Shown here in pieces: positions 8,089 through 17,454 of a stretch of 64,000 nucleotides of DNA (position 1 is the stretch's first letter; each line of letters opens with the position of its first letter). Made by a program: the position numbers and the translations under genes. A model generated the notes under the pieces. The model worked only from the letters and a program-made list of their open reading frames with translations, was not told where the DNA came from and ran no database searches. Source of the DNA: Selenomonas ruminantium subsp. lactilytica TAM6421 (lineage in GTDB: Bacteria > Bacillota > Negativicutes > Selenomonadales > Selenomonadaceae); contig NC_017068.1 of NCBI RefSeq assembly GCF_000284095.1, positions 682,001 to 746,000 of the forward strand, in the 5' to 3' direction.

Positions 8089-9798
8089 ATGTTGAAGCAT
8101 TTGGCCGTCAAGGCAAAAATCCTGCTGCTGGCAGGTATGATGCTGATTATCGTGGCTGTGATTGCCGCTGTCGGCGTTTACTCGAATAATGAGGCCAAGA
8201 AGGCCTTAGATGAGATGTACAATTACAATATCATGTCCTCCCAGTTCCTGAACGATGCCAATAATCGGGTGCGTACCATTGATGTAGATGTTTCCTATAT
8301 CCTGCAGCAGGATTATCCCAAGGAATCCCGGCAGGTGCTGCTGGATGATATCCTGAACCGCATCAAGGACATCCGTGGTGATGCGGAGGAACTGAAAAAG
8401 ATTGACCGCAGCGACAAGGCTCAGAAAGCCTTGGCAGAGCTGAGTCAGAATCTGGATACGGCGGAAGCCAAGGTCGCGGCCGTAGGCAATATGGGGGATA
8501 CACCGGCGGACAAGGAAAAGATCATGGCGAACCTGTCTTCCACGAAGGTCATTGCCTCTAACCTGGCGATACTGACACCGGACAATGTGGCCCAGAGCAA
8601 ACTGCTGTTTGAAGCGTTCACCATCGGTTATGGGCGTACCATCAAGGCCTTTATCGGCATCATCGTCCTGGGGCTGATCCTGGGGCTGGCCGTGGGCATG
8701 TTCATTGCCCGCAATATTGCTGCGCCCCTGCAGGAATCGGTGAGCCATCTCAATGCCGTAGCGGATGGGGATCTGACACAGGATATGCCGGCAGAACTCC
8801 TTGACCGGCAGGATGAAGTGGGCATGGTAGTGCAGGCTCTGGAGAAAATGCAGCAATCATTGCATGGCTTGCTCAAGAATGTTACGGTGGAAGCGGAAAA
8901 AAGTGTGGACATGGTGTTGGAAGTCCAGCAGCTGGTGGGTGACCTGAATGACAGTGCCTATGATATGTCAGCGGTCACGGAGGAAATGTCGGCAGGCATG
9001 GAAGAGACGGCAGCTTCTACCAGCAACATGCAGAATCTTAGCGATAAGCTGCGGGAACAGATTCATGGCTCTGCCGATGAAGCCAAGAAGAGCGAGGGCT
9101 ATACAGAAGAGATCACCAAGCGCGCCAATGGGCTGAAAGCCTCCATGGAGCAATCCAGCAGTGAAGCCCGCCGGATTTATGCCGATACCAAGACGTCGCT
9201 GGAGGAAGCCATCGAATCGGCCAAGGTGGTGGACAACATCACATCGCTGACCCAGGAAATTACCGATATTGCCGAGCAGACGAATCTTTTAGCCCTGAAT
9301 GCGGCTATTGAAGCAGCCCGGGCCGGTGAATATGGCCGCGGCTTTGCCGTGGTAGCCGATGAGGTGCGCAAACTGGCTGAGCAGTCCCATGATACTGCCG
9401 AAAAGATCCGGACCTTGACCAGTCAGGTGACAGGCTCCGTGCAGAATCTGTCCGATGGTGCCTTCAGCCTGCTGAACTTCATGGATACCAATGTAAACAA
9501 CGATTACGATATGCTCAACAAGACTGCCGTACAGTATAAGGAGGATGCGGACTACGTCAATGAGTTTGCCCGCAAGAGCAGTGCCGCTGCCCAGCAGCTG
9601 AGTGAGGAGGTGGAAGTGATGAGCCGGGCCATGGAAGAGATTGCCAAGGCTACCCATGAGGGCGCAGTGGGCAATACCACGGTAGCTGAGAAAGTCACGG
9701 TGGTAGCCGACAAGGCCAATGAGATCCTGGAAAAGATGAATGCTTCCAAGCAGGGCGCCGAGAATCTCAAGAAACATGTGGCGAAATTCAAGGTATAA
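8089..9798 (+). CDS. Methyl-accepting chemotaxis protein
   Basis: A 569-residue transmembrane chemoreceptor. Membrane segments lie at about residues 11-31 and 187-208, enclosing a 4-helix-bundle-sized sensor region. A HAMP domain follows (about 210-262), then the signalling domain with the canonical tip [19 protein letters not shown] near residues 395-413. The sensor has no PAS or Cache motif that I recognise, which fits detection through a separate binding protein. It probably forms an operon with the upstream lipoprotein. Confidence 0.96.
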   Translation: MLKHLAVKAKILLLAGMMLIIVAVIAAVGVYSNNEAKKALDEMYNYNIMSSQFLNDANNRVRTIDVDVSYILQQDYPKESRQVLLDDILNRIKDIRGDAEELKKIDRSDKAQKALAELSQNLDTAEAKVAAVGNMGDTPADKEKIMANLSSTKVIASNLAILTPDNVAQSKLLFEAFTIGYGRTIKAFIGIIVLGLILGLAVGMFIARNIAAPLQESVSHLNAVADGDLTQDMPAELLDRQDEVGMVVQALEKMQQSLHGLLKNVTVEAEKSVDMVLEVQQLVGDLNDSAYDMSAVTEEMSAGMEETAASTSNMQNLSDKLREQIHGSADEAKKSEGYTEEITKRANGLKASMEQSSSEARRIYADTKTSLEEAIESAKVVDNITSLTQEITDIAEQTNLLALNAAIEAARAGEYGRGFAVVADEVRKLAEQSHDTAEKIRTLTSQVTGSVQNLSDGAFSLLNFMDTNVNNDYDMLNKTAVQYKEDADYVNEFARKSSAAAQQLSEEVEVMSRAMEEIAKATHEGAVGNTTVAEKVTVVADKANEILEKMNASKQGAENLKKHVAKFKV

Positions 9799-9800
9799 AG

Positions 9801-9829
9801 TTGACAAATAAAATTCCTCTCGTTACAAT
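9801..9829 (+). promoter_or_regulatory. Strong promoter of the RpiB-like gene
   Basis: TTGACA (9801-9806), 17 bases, TACAAT (9824-9829). Confidence 0.85.
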
Positions 9830-9867
9830 CATAATATCCTTTAGGATTGTGACGGGAGGTTTTATTT

Positions 9868-10329
9868 ATGAAAATTGCTATGGCTAACGACCATGCCGGT
9901 ACGCGGCTGAAAGAGGAGATCAAGGCTTATCTGGAAAGCGAAGGCCATGAGGTCAAGGATTTTGGTACCTACGATGAGGAGTCCTGCGACCTGTCGGATT
10001 TCGTATTGCCGGCAGCTACAGCAGTGGCCAAGGGTGAATGTGACCGCGGTGTCTTTGTGGATGGTGTCGGTTACGGCAGTGCCATGATTGCCAACAAGCT
10101 GCGCGGGATTTTCGCCGTGGTCTGCCAGGATCCCTTCTGCGCAGCCTTGGCCCGCCAGCATAACGATTCCAATGTACTGTGCCTGGGCGGCAAGATCATC
10201 GGCGGCGCCATCGCCATGGAAACGGTGAAGACCTGGATGCACACAGATCCCCTGACGGCTGAGAAATACGTGCGTCGTGTGGAGAAGGTCAAGAAAATTG
10301 ATGCAGAGTTTACGGTGGCGGTAAAGTAA
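9868..10329 (+). CDS. RpiB/LacA/LacB-family sugar-phosphate isomerase, Cys replaced by Asp
   Basis: A 153-residue protein with the RpiB fold: ANDHAGTRLKEE at the start and QHNDSNVLCLGGKIIGG in the middle. The loop that in E. coli RpiB carries the catalytic Cys66 (CGTGIG) reads VDGVGYG here, with Asp at residue 65. The mycobacterial enzymes also lack the Cys but use a Glu at another place. So ribose-5-phosphate isomerase activity should not be assumed; another aldose-ketose phosphate pair is possible. GGGAGG at 9854-9859 precedes the ATG. Confidence 0.8.
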   Translation: MKIAMANDHAGTRLKEEIKAYLESEGHEVKDFGTYDEESCDLSDFVLPAATAVAKGECDRGVFVDGVGYGSAMIANKLRGIFAVVCQDPFCAALARQHNDSNVLCLGGKIIGGAIAMETVKTWMHTDPLTAEKYVRRVEKVKKIDAEFTVAVK

Positions 10330-10335
10330 TAAGCA

Positions 10336-10364
10336 TTGACAAAGCCCCATACGGTCGCTATAAT
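10336..10364 (+). promoter_or_regulatory. Consensus promoter of yceD-rpmF
   Basis: TTGACA (10336-10341), exactly 17 bases, TATAAT (10359-10364); a perfect sigma-70-type promoter, as expected for a ribosomal protein gene. Confidence 0.92.
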
Positions 10365-10384
10365 TATGTGAGGTTGATGCTGAA

Positions 10385-10885
10385 ATGATGAATATTAATA
10401 TTGCTGAATTACAAACTGATTTAGGCAGGGAGCTGCCCTTTGATTTTTCCGTGACAGCGGCAGAGATTGATGCCGAAAGTGACGACTATAAGTTCTTAGA
10501 TCCCATCAAGGTGACGGGAACGGTGGTCTACACGGGCATGCGCTGGCGTGTCAGCGGCAGGATCGAAGTGGTCAAGACCTTTGTCTGCAACCGTTGTCTG
10601 GCGGATTGTCGGGAAGAACAGGTGCATGAGTTTTCCGAGGACTTCACCCGTGATGAAGGCGAGGACGACTCCATCAATATCTTCAGCGGCGACTTGCTGG
10701 ATATCGAGGATTTGGTGCATGACACCCTGCTGGCAGCCCAGTCCCTCAGTAATATATGCAAGCCCGATTGTAAGGGGCTTTGCCCAAAGTGCGGACATAA
10801 CCTGAATGAAGGGGACTGCGGCTGTGACCGTTTCGTACCTGATCCGCGCATGGCAGCATTACAGCAGTTATTGAACAAAGACTAA
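10385..10885 (+). CDS. yceD: YceD/DUF177 family protein
   Basis: A 166-residue protein of the YceD family, almost always encoded before rpmF and reported to act in 23S rRNA biogenesis in bacteria and plastids. CNRCL near residue 62 and the C-terminal CKPDCKGLCPKCGHNLNEGDC look like a metal-binding cysteine cluster, common in Firmicute members. ATG at 10385 or 10388 are both possible. rpmF follows after 27 bases. Confidence 0.88.
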   Translation: MMNINIAELQTDLGRELPFDFSVTAAEIDAESDDYKFLDPIKVTGTVVYTGMRWRVSGRIEVVKTFVCNRCLADCREEQVHEFSEDFTRDEGEDDSINIFSGDLLDIEDLVHDTLLAAQSLSNICKPDCKGLCPKCGHNLNEGDCGCDRFVPDPRMAALQQLLNKD

Positions 10886-10912
10886 AGAAAGTTTCAAGGA
10901 GGTGTATCCGAA

Positions 10913-11092
10913 ATGGCAGTTCCAAAGAGAAAAATGTCCAAGGCCCGCCGCGACCAGCGCCGTGCTAATTGGAAGCTGGAGGCTCCGGGGTTCGTAGCCT
11001 GCCCGCAGTGCCACGAACCGAAGATGCCCCATCATGTATGCCCGGAATGCGGCTACTATGACGGCAAAGAGGTCGTTGCTGCAGCTGAATAA
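10913..11092 (+). CDS. rpmF: 50S ribosomal protein L32
   Basis: A 59-residue protein starting [18 protein letters not shown], the L32 hallmark. It has the zinc-binding arrangement CPQC...CPEC (about residues 30-46). AAGGAGGTG at 10897-10904 is the ribosome site. Zinc-type L32 implies no special low-zinc form here. Confidence 0.98.
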   Translation: MAVPKRKMSKARRDQRRANWKLEAPGFVACPQCHEPKMPHHVCPECGYYDGKEVVAAAE

Positions 11093-11102
11093 GCAATAAA
11101 TA

Positions 11103-11147
11103 AAGCGGTGAGAAAGCAAAGATTGTTTTCTCACCGCTTGTTTATTT
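11103..11147. terminator. Bidirectional terminator between rpmF and the DeoR gene
   Basis: AAGCGGTGAGA (11103-11113) pairs with TCTCACCGCTT (11129-11139), with A-rich sequence before and T-rich after, so it can serve both convergent genes. Confidence 0.85.
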
Positions 11148-11891
11148 TCCTACCGGATAGACATGGATGCCCGTGGCATGCAGCTGGCTCATGGTCTCAC
11201 TGTCTGCCAGATCGTCGGTATAGAGGGCGGCTACCTTATCGAAGGGCAGCAGTTTGACTGTGCCATGTGTCTTGAACTTGGCCGATTCGGTCAGCACGAT
11301 GGTCTGTTCGGCCCGCTCAGCCATCATGCGGGTGGCTTCGGCCCGCATCAGGTCGTTGGACATAAAGCCCAGATCGTTGAGTCCGTCGGTGCCCACAAAG
11401 AATTTGCTGACGTAGAAATCCCGCACGCAGCTGCGGATCATGGGGCCGACCATGACCTGGGATTCCTTCTGGTATTCCCCGCCTAACAGGATTACCCGTA
11501 CCTGCGGATATTTGCGGATGTAGTCAGCGATAAAGGCGGAATTGGTGATGATGGTCACATCCCGGCGGTTGGCGGCGATTTCCTCAGCCAGCAGGGCACA
11601 GCAGCTGCCGGACTCGATCATGATGGTTTCCCCGTTATGCACGCTTTCCGCCGCTCGGCGGGCAATGCGCAGCTTGGCCTCATAGTTGAAGGAGAGATGG
11701 TTGCCCACATCATCGCTGGTGGTCAGACGGGCATAGCCGTGTTCTCGGCGCAGCAGTCCCTTTTTCTCCAATATATTCAAATCCTTGCGGATGGTCACCT
11801 CGGAAACATCCAAAGCCTTGGCCAGCTCCGTCACCGCAATGCGGTTGTGCTGGTTCACCAGGCTCAGCAGTTTGCTATGGCGAATATGCAT
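11142..11891 (-). CDS. DeoR-family transcriptional regulator
   Basis: A 249-residue regulator with an N-terminal winged helix (LLSLVNQHNRIAVTELAKAL, then VSEVTIRKDLNILEKKG, the DeoR recognition helix region) and a C-terminal sugar-phosphate sensing domain of isomerase-like fold (IESGSCCALLAEEI, ITNSAFIADYI, FVGTDGLN). The start is ATG at 11891 with AGGGGATGATTTC before it; an in-frame ATG at 11975 lies upstream of the promoter. No sugar operon is adjacent, so the target is unknown. The promoter overlaps a perfect inverted repeat, suggesting autoregulation. Confidence 0.9.
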   Translation of the reverse strand: MHIRHSKLLSLVNQHNRIAVTELAKALDVSEVTIRKDLNILEKKGLLRREHGYARLTTSDDVGNHLSFNYEAKLRIARRAAESVHNGETIMIESGSCCALLAEEIAANRRDVTIITNSAFIADYIRKYPQVRVILLGGEYQKESQVMVGPMIRSCVRDFYVSKFFVGTDGLNDLGFMSNDLMRAEATRMMAERAEQTIVLTESAKFKTHGTVKLLPFDKVAALYTDDLADSETMSQLHATGIHVYPVGK

Positions 11892-11914
11892 GAAATCATC
11901 CCCTGTTGTGTTTG

Positions 11915-11950
11915 TTATGTTCAGTATAACATAATCAGCATGGATTTCAA
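11915..11950 (-). promoter_or_regulatory. Promoter and operator of the DeoR gene
   Basis: On the minus strand TTGAAA (11950-11945), 16 bases, TATACT (11928-11923). The perfect inverted repeat TTATGTT (11915-11921)/AACATAA (11928-11934) covers the -10 box, as expected for an autorepressor site. Confidence 0.7.
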
Positions 11951-11973
11951 ACGAAAGAAGAAAAGCAGGCAAC

Positions 11974-12003
11974 AAAAAAACCGCCCTTACGGACGGTTTT
12001 TTT
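11974..12003 (-). terminator. Terminator of rpsT
   Basis: Hairpin ACCGTCC/GGGCGGT on the minus strand (with one G-T pair) flanked by runs of A and T. The pairing is better on the minus strand, so it belongs to rpsT. Confidence 0.8.
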
Positions 12004-12021
12004 CTATCTCATCTGAGAAAA

Positions 12022-12288
12022 TTACTTAGCGAGTGCGTTCACTTTGCGAGCCAGACGGGACTTTTTGCGAGCTGCACAGTTCTTGTGGAACACGTGGTTA
12101 GCTGCAGCCATGTCGATGGTCTTGCAAGCAGCCGTGAGGAGGGATTTAGCTTCTTCAGCATTTCCAGCCTCAACGGCGTCGAGAACACGACGGGAAGCAG
12201 TGCGTACACGGGACTTCTCAGCAGCGTTCTTTGCGCGGCGCTTAGCGTCAGATTTTACACTAAGAATAGATGCTTTAATATTCGGCAA
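12022..12288 (-). CDS. rpsT: 30S ribosomal protein S20
   Basis: An 88-residue basic helical protein. The family begins MPNIKS-like; here the codon before PNIKAS is TTG (12288-12286), preceded on the minus strand by GAGGGGGGTGAAC, so TTG is taken as the start. KSDAKRRAKNAAEKSRVRT is typical S20. It is transcribed alone, divergent from lepA, as in many Firmicutes. Confidence 0.95.
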   Translation of the reverse strand: MPNIKASILSVKSDAKRRAKNAAEKSRVRTASRRVLDAVEAGNAEEAKSLLTAACKTIDMAAANHVFHKNCAARKKSRLARKVNALAK

Positions 12289-12324
12289 GTAGTTCACCCC
12301 CCTCAATTGATTCGTTACCTTGCT

Positions 12325-12353
12325 ATTTTAGCACGCCCTTTGCCAAAAAGCAA
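12325..12353 (-). promoter_or_regulatory. Promoter of rpsT
   Basis: Minus strand TTGCTT (12353-12348), 17 bases, TAAAAT (12330-12325). Confidence 0.7.
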
Positions 12354-12383
12354 TAGTTTTTTATGCAATGCTGACTATATTTC

Positions 12384-12413
12384 TTGCAGGGGAGGGGGAA
12401 AATGCGTTATAAT
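12384..12413 (+). promoter_or_regulatory. Promoter of lepA
   Basis: TTGCAG (12384-12389), 18 bases, TATAAT (12408-12413), divergent from the rpsT promoter. Confidence 0.65.
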
Positions 12414-12451
12414 GACTGTTATATGGAAAGAAGTGCGAAAGGAAAATGACC

Positions 12452-14248
12452 ATGCAGAACAAGAATATCCGCAATTTCTCGATCATTGCCCATATCGACC
12501 ACGGCAAATCCACCATTGCGGACCGCTTGATAGAATATACCGGTACGCTGACCCAGCGGGAAATGGAAGCCCAGGTTCTCGACAATATGGACCTGGAGCG
12601 GGAACGCGGCATCACCATCAAGGCCCAGACCGTGCGTTTGGATTATAAAGGCAAGGACGGGGAGATGTATCAGCTCAACCTCATCGACACCCCGGGGCAT
12701 GTGGACTTCACCTATGAGGTTTCCCGCAGTTTGGCGGCCTGCGAAGGGGCGCTCCTTGTCGTGGATGCGGCGCAGGGCGTAGAGGCCCAGACTCTGGCCA
12801 ATGTATATATGGCCCTTGAAAATGATCTGGAAATCGTGCCGGTCATCAATAAGATTGACCTGCCCAGCGCAGATCCCGACCGCGTGAAGGAAGAGATCGA
12901 GAACTCCATCGGCCTCGATGCCACGGATGCGGTTTTGGCTTCAGCTAAGACAGGCATTGGTATCGAAGAGATTCTCGATGCCATCGTCGAACGGATTCCG
13001 GCACCGGAAGGAGACGAGAATGCCCCCCTGCAGGCATTGATCTTTGACTCCTTCTTTGACTCCTACAAAGGCGTTATCGCCCATGTGCGCGTCAAGCAGG
13101 GGAAAATCAAGAAGGGCATGCGCCTCAAGATGATGGCCACGGGCAAGACCTTTGAAGTCACGGATGTGGGCTGCTTCAAGCCCCAGCCCGTGGATGTGGG
13201 CGAGCTCAATATGGGCGAGGTTGGCTTTGTAGCCGGCTCCCTGAAGGATGTCCGGGATGTGCGGGTGGGTGATACCATCACCTTTGCTGATAAGCCGGCG
13301 GCAGAGCCCTTGCCCGGCTACCGTGGCGTGACGCCGATGGTTTACTGCGGTCTCTATCCTGTGGAAAGCTCCGATTATGACAATCTCAAGGACGCGCTGG
13401 AAAAGATGCAGATCAACGATGCGGCTTTAGTCTTCGAGCCGGAAACCTCCGTGGCATTGGGCTTTGGCTTCCGCTGCGGTTTCCTGGGACTTCTGCATAT
13501 GGATGTCATCCAGGAGCGTCTGGAACGCGAGTATCACCTGAAACTCATCACCACGGCACCTTCCGTTATCTACCATGTGTTCAAGACGGACGGTTCGGTG
13601 CTCAATGTCAGCAATCCGGCGGAACTGCCGCCCCAGACGGAAATCGAGCATATCGAGGAACCTTTTGTCAAGGCCACGGTGATTGTGCCCAATGATTTCG
13701 TGGGCGCAGTCATGGAGATTTCCCAGGACAAGCGTGGCGTGTTCAAGAACATGGATTATCTCGACACCAATCGGGTTATGATCACCTATCATATCCCCCT
13801 CAATGAGATTATCTTTGACTATTTTGACCGTTTGAAATCCGCCACCAAGGGCTATGCTTCGCTGGACTATGAACTGGCGGATTATCAGGAGTCCAAGCTC
13901 GTGAAGGTGGACATCCTGCTGAATGGCGATCCCGTGGATGCCCTGTCCACCATCGTGCACAAAGACAGAGCCCAGAGCCGCGGCCGTCAGCTGGCGTCCA
14001 AGCTCAAGGAGATCATCCCGCAGCAGATGTTCGAGATTCCCATCCAGGCAGCCATCGGTTCCAAGGTCATCGCCCGCGAGAACGTCCGGGCACGGCGCAA
14101 GGACGTTTTGGCCAAGTGCTATGGCGGCGATATCTCCCGTAAGCGCAAGCTCCTGGAAAAACAGAAGGAAGGCAAGAAGCGCATGAAGGCAGTAGGTTCG
14201 GTGGAAGTACCGCAGGAAGCCTTTATGGCCATCTTGAAGATAGACTAA
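12452..14248 (+). CDS. lepA: Elongation factor 4 (LepA) GTPase
   Basis: A 598-residue translational GTPase that acts on stalled or mistranslocated ribosomes. The P-loop AHIDHGKST is at residues 13-21, DTPGHVDF and NKIDLP follow, and the LepA-specific C-terminal domain ends [21 protein letters not shown] ends at 12442, 9 bases before ATG 12452 but only 3 before ATG 12446, so 12452 is preferred. hemW follows after 12 bases, a common pairing. Confidence 0.97.
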   Translation: MQNKNIRNFSIIAHIDHGKSTIADRLIEYTGTLTQREMEAQVLDNMDLERERGITIKAQTVRLDYKGKDGEMYQLNLIDTPGHVDFTYEVSRSLAACEGALLVVDAAQGVEAQTLANVYMALENDLEIVPVINKIDLPSADPDRVKEEIENSIGLDATDAVLASAKTGIGIEEILDAIVERIPAPEGDENAPLQALIFDSFFDSYKGVIAHVRVKQGKIKKGMRLKMMATGKTFEVTDVGCFKPQPVDVGELNMGEVGFVAGSLKDVRDVRVGDTITFADKPAAEPLPGYRGVTPMVYCGLYPVESSDYDNLKDALEKMQINDAALVFEPETSVALGFGFRCGFLGLLHMDVIQERLEREYHLKLITTAPSVIYHVFKTDGSVLNVSNPAELPPQTEIEHIEEPFVKATVIVPNDFVGAVMEISQDKRGVFKNMDYLDTNRVMITYHIPLNEIIFDYFDRLKSATKGYASLDYELADYQESKLVKVDILLNGDPVDALSTIVHKDRAQSRGRQLASKLKEIIPQQMFEIPIQAAIGSKVIARENVRARRKDVLAKCYGGDISRKRKLLEKQKEGKKRMKAVGSVEVPQEAFMAILKID

Positions 14249-14260
14249 AGGAAGATTGTT

Positions 14261-15400
14261 ATGCAATGGGGAGTTTATATCCATATTCCCTTTTGCCGGC
14301 AGAAATGCTTCTATTGTGACTTTCCCTCCTATGCGGGCAGGGAAAATCTTATGGCAAGCTATACGGAAGCCCTGTGTCAGCAGATTGAGATACAGGGCTT
14401 TTCTTATCGGCAAAAGTGGGGCAGGCCTGCCACCGTCTATATCGGTGGGGGCACGCCGACGGCCCTGCCTGAAGAAAATATGGCACAGATCTTAAAAGCG
14501 GTTGCGGCATATATTGGCATGGGCATAGAAGAATTCACGGTGGAATGCAATCCCGGCACGGTGGATGCGGAATATCTGCAGCTGCTTAGGGCACATGGCG
14601 TCAATCGACTGAGCTTTGGCGTGCAGAGCTTCAACGACAGGCTGCTGCGGCGGATTGGCCGCATCCATACCGGTGCTGAGGCTGTGGAGGCCGTGAAGCA
14701 GGCGCAGGCCGCGGGCTTTGAGAATATCAGTTTGGATCTGATATACGGCCTGCCGGAGCAGGAGATGGCGGATCTGCAGGTCAGTGTCCGGCAGGCGCTG
14801 GCTCTGGATATCCAGCATATTTCCATCTATGGCCTGCAGGTGGAAGAAGGTACGGTCTTTGCCCGGCAGCAGGAGCTGGGAAAGTTGGCGCTGCCTGCCG
14901 AGGAAGAAGCCGAGGCCATGTATGATTACATGACGGAGGTTTTGCCTCAATACGGCTATCGGCGCTACGAGGTGTCCAATTTTGCCCAGGCGGGATTGGA
15001 AAGCCGTCATAACCGCAGCTATTGGCATGATGTGCCTTACTTAGGTCTGGGGGCGGCGGCCCATTCCTATCTGGAGGGGAAACGTTATGCTGCTGTGGTG
15101 GATATCCAAGGTTATATTGCCGGCATCAAGGCGGGAACAGAGATTTGGCAGTTGGAAGAAGAACCTACCTGCCAGCACGCTATGGAAGAATTTGCCTTTT
15201 TGGCTTTGCGGACAGCAGAAGGGCTTTCGGCGCAGGCCTTTGCGGAAAAATTTCAGGTTTCCTTGCAGTCTGTTTACGGTGAAGTGATGGAAAAGCTGGC
15301 CCGTCAGGGGCTGCTGTTGGTAGAGGAAGCGGGCTGCCGCCTGACGGAGAAGGGCTTCAAATATGGCAATGTGGCTTTTGCAGAATTTATATTGGATTGA
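14261..15400 (+). CDS. hemW: HemW-like radical SAM protein (coproporphyrinogen oxidase family)
   Basis: A 379-residue radical SAM protein. The cluster motif CRQKCFYC places three Cys at residues 12, 16 and 19, and IGGGTPTALP and GVQSFND follow. The HemN-specific fourth Cys (CxxxCxxCxC) is absent, since the motif continues CDF. This and the lepA partner point to HemW, a heme chaperone, rather than a true oxygen-independent coproporphyrinogen oxidase. Confidence 0.92.
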   Translation: MQWGVYIHIPFCRQKCFYCDFPSYAGRENLMASYTEALCQQIEIQGFSYRQKWGRPATVYIGGGTPTALPEENMAQILKAVAAYIGMGIEEFTVECNPGTVDAEYLQLLRAHGVNRLSFGVQSFNDRLLRRIGRIHTGAEAVEAVKQAQAAGFENISLDLIYGLPEQEMADLQVSVRQALALDIQHISIYGLQVEEGTVFARQQELGKLALPAEEEAEAMYDYMTEVLPQYGYRRYEVSNFAQAGLESRHNRSYWHDVPYLGLGAAAHSYLEGKRYAAVVDIQGYIAGIKAGTEIWQLEEEPTCQHAMEEFAFLALRTAEGLSAQAFAEKFQVSLQSVYGEVMEKLARQGLLLVEEAGCRLTEKGFKYGNVAFAEFILD

Positions 15401-15408
15401 TTTGTCTA

Positions 15409-15438
15409 TCGACAAAATTTGAACAAAAGCGTTATAAT
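15409..15438 (+). promoter_or_regulatory. Promoter of the deacetylase operon
   Basis: TCGACA (15409-15414), 18 bases, TATAAT (15433-15438). Confidence 0.65.
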
Positions 15439-15488
15439 GGGAAGGTATTCGGGAATTTGTGGAATGAAAATAGATTTGGGGGCGCTGT

Positions 15489-16397
15489 ATGGTGAAGAGT
15501 AAGGAGCTTACCAAGATAATCGGTGTCTTGGTGGGAATAGCGGTGTTAGGCGGCATTGTGGGGGCTGCCTGGCTGGCGAAGGTCAAAGCGACGGAACAGG
15601 GAGAAACGGCGGCGGTGGAGGAACCGGGCGTAGAATCGCCGGCTTATACGCTGGCCAAAGGGGATTACAGCAATCTGACCTATGATAACATCCATTTGGA
15701 TAAACCGGTTTATGACCGTTATACGGTAAAGCAACGGCAGGAAAAAGGACTGCCGACCATGCTGCCGGCGTTGCCTCATTATACGGCAGAAAAGGTGGCC
15801 TACCTGACCTTTGATGATGGTCCGGACGATAAGAATACGCCGGCGATTTTGGACATCTTGAAGAATTATGGTGTCCATGGCACTTTTTATGTTCTAGGCG
15901 GCATGGTGGAGAAGCATCCGGATGTGTTGAAGCGGATCTTTGCGGAAGGTCATGCCATTGGCAATCATAGCTATGACCATGACTATCATAATCTCTATGC
16001 CAACAAGGAAAGCTTTATCGCGGAGATGGAGCATACCGATGACATCATCATGAATACCATCGGGGTGCGTCCCTTCATTATTCGCGCACCTGGCGGTACC
16101 GTGGGCATGTTTGCGGCAGATTATTACGATGCGTTGAATCTTCTGGGCTATGTGGAGCATGACTGGAATGTGCTGACGGAGGATGCCACGCCGAAACGGC
16201 CGAATGCTTATCAGCAGATTCATTATGTGGACCGCAGGACTCAGGGGCATTTAAAGGATAATATGGCGCTGATCCTTATGCACTGCAATGGAGGCAAAGA
16301 GGAGACCGTCAACGCTCTGCCGGGAATCATCGAACAGCTGGCGGCCAAAGGTTATCGTTTTGGTGTAGTGACGCCGATCACGCCGCAGCCTTGGTGA
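15489..16397 (+). CDS. Membrane-anchored polysaccharide deacetylase (NodB family)
   Basis: A 302-residue protein with one N-terminal membrane segment (about residues 10-30), so the catalytic domain lies outside the cytoplasmic membrane. The NodB motifs are complete: TFDDGPDD (about 110-117), the metal-binding HSYDH (about 159-163), RAPGGT, and LMHCN near the end. The likely substrate is N-acetylglucosamine or N-acetylmuramic acid in peptidoglycan. The substrate is inferred from the neighbouring cell-wall gene and has no direct support. Confidence 0.9.
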   Translation: MVKSKELTKIIGVLVGIAVLGGIVGAAWLAKVKATEQGETAAVEEPGVESPAYTLAKGDYSNLTYDNIHLDKPVYDRYTVKQRQEKGLPTMLPALPHYTAEKVAYLTFDDGPDDKNTPAILDILKNYGVHGTFYVLGGMVEKHPDVLKRIFAEGHAIGNHSYDHDYHNLYANKESFIAEMEHTDDIIMNTIGVRPFIIRAPGGTVGMFAADYYDALNLLGYVEHDWNVLTEDATPKRPNAYQQIHYVDRRTQGHLKDNMALILMHCNGGKEETVNALPGIIEQLAAKGYRFGVVTPITPQPW

Positions 16398-16418
16398 TTA
16401 TGATTTTGGTAATTCATT

Positions 16419-17384
16419 ATGACAAGGAAGGATCAGCATTCCGTGACTTTTAAACGGGTTCTTACGTTTTTGTGCGTGATGGCCATATTGGAGGCAGGCG
16501 GTATCGTGTCTGCGGCCTTATGGATGCATCATGGTGACGGATCGTTGGCTGCGCAGGCTGCGGCCACACTTTCCGGCGAAATGAAAAACAACATACGTAC
16601 TGACCGGGCAGCTGACGAAGAGGACTTAAACGCCAATACGGCTCGTATTATCGGGGACAGCAAGAATCAGATGTCAGTCTATTTCCTGCGTCCTGACCGG
16701 GAGATAGAGCCTTTCCTTTACAATCAGAGGCAGATGTCTCCGGCCAGCATCATCAAGCTCTTCGTCATGGCCAAGACCATGCAGGATATCCATGATGGCA
16801 AGCTTTCCCTGGATGACAGGATCACGATCAGAAAGAATGATGTGGTGGGCGGTGCCGGTGTCACTACCTGGTATGATATCGGCCAGCAGCGCACGATCCG
16901 GCAGCTTTTGACCGTGATGATCACCGACAGTGACAACACAGCCACCAATATCCTGATTGACAAGCTGGGCATGAAGGAAATCAACCGTTATATCGCCCAG
17001 TCCGGCTACAGTGATACGATGCTGGCCCATAAGATGATGCTGAGTAACGGCGGGCGGAAGAATTTGTCCTCCGTCAGAGATCTGGGGCATCTGCTGACGA
17101 AATTATATTATCATCAATTGGTCGGCCCTGAGGAAGACGAGTTCATGCTGACAATCCTGAAACAGCAGCATGACAAGGAATGTCTGGGGTCGGCTCTGAC
17201 TGGTTATACCGTGGCCCATAAAACCGGCGAAGTCACCGGTGTCTATGCTGATGGCGGTATCTTTTTCGGGGCGCAGGAGGACTTTATCCTGGTCATCCTC
17301 AACAACGGCAATGAAGGCCGTGTCGATACCATCGAGCGGATGCAAAAATTAGCCCAATATTATGCGGGGACAACGAATAATTGA
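16419..17384 (+). CDS. Class A beta-lactamase-like serine hydrolase lacking the Glu166 motif
   Basis: A 321-residue exported protein with an N-terminal membrane segment (about 13-35). The penicillin-recognising motifs are present: SPASIIK (SxxK, about residues 108-114), TDSDN (SDN) and HKTG. The omega-loop ExxLN motif that gives class A beta-lactamases their deacylating Glu is absent; the corresponding stretch reads YSDTMLAHKMM. It is therefore more likely a peptidoglycan-acting hydrolase or penicillin-binding protein than a resistance enzyme. It lies 21 bases after the deacetylase gene, in the same operon. Confidence 0.85.
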   Translation: MTRKDQHSVTFKRVLTFLCVMAILEAGGIVSAALWMHHGDGSLAAQAAATLSGEMKNNIRTDRAADEEDLNANTARIIGDSKNQMSVYFLRPDREIEPFLYNQRQMSPASIIKLFVMAKTMQDIHDGKLSLDDRITIRKNDVVGGAGVTTWYDIGQQRTIRQLLTVMITDSDNTATNILIDKLGMKEINRYIAQSGYSDTMLAHKMMLSNGGRKNLSSVRDLGHLLTKLYYHQLVGPEEDEFMLTILKQQHDKECLGSALTGYTVAHKTGEVTGVYADGGIFFGAQEDFILVILNNGNEGRVDTIERMQKLAQYYAGTTNN

Positions 17385-17394
17385 GTCACAACAT

Positions 17395-17438
17395 AGAATA
17401 AGGCTGGCAGCACATCACATGCTGCCAGCCTTATTCTT
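17395..17438. terminator. Strong bidirectional terminator
   Basis: An 18-bp inverted repeat around a 7-base loop, running from AGAATAAGG at 17395 to CCTTATTCT ending 17437. It lies between convergent genes. Confidence 0.93.
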
Positions 17439-17454
17439 ATGTTTGTCTGCCGGT

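Noticed and set aside
12085-12648. A 187-codon plus-strand frame across the rpsT-lepA gap
   Set aside because: It runs antisense to rpsT and then out of frame into lepA; both real genes have clear starts and promoters.
16419-17384. Antibiotic-resistance beta-lactamase
   Set aside because: The Glu166 motif is missing and the operon is a cell-wall remodelling one.
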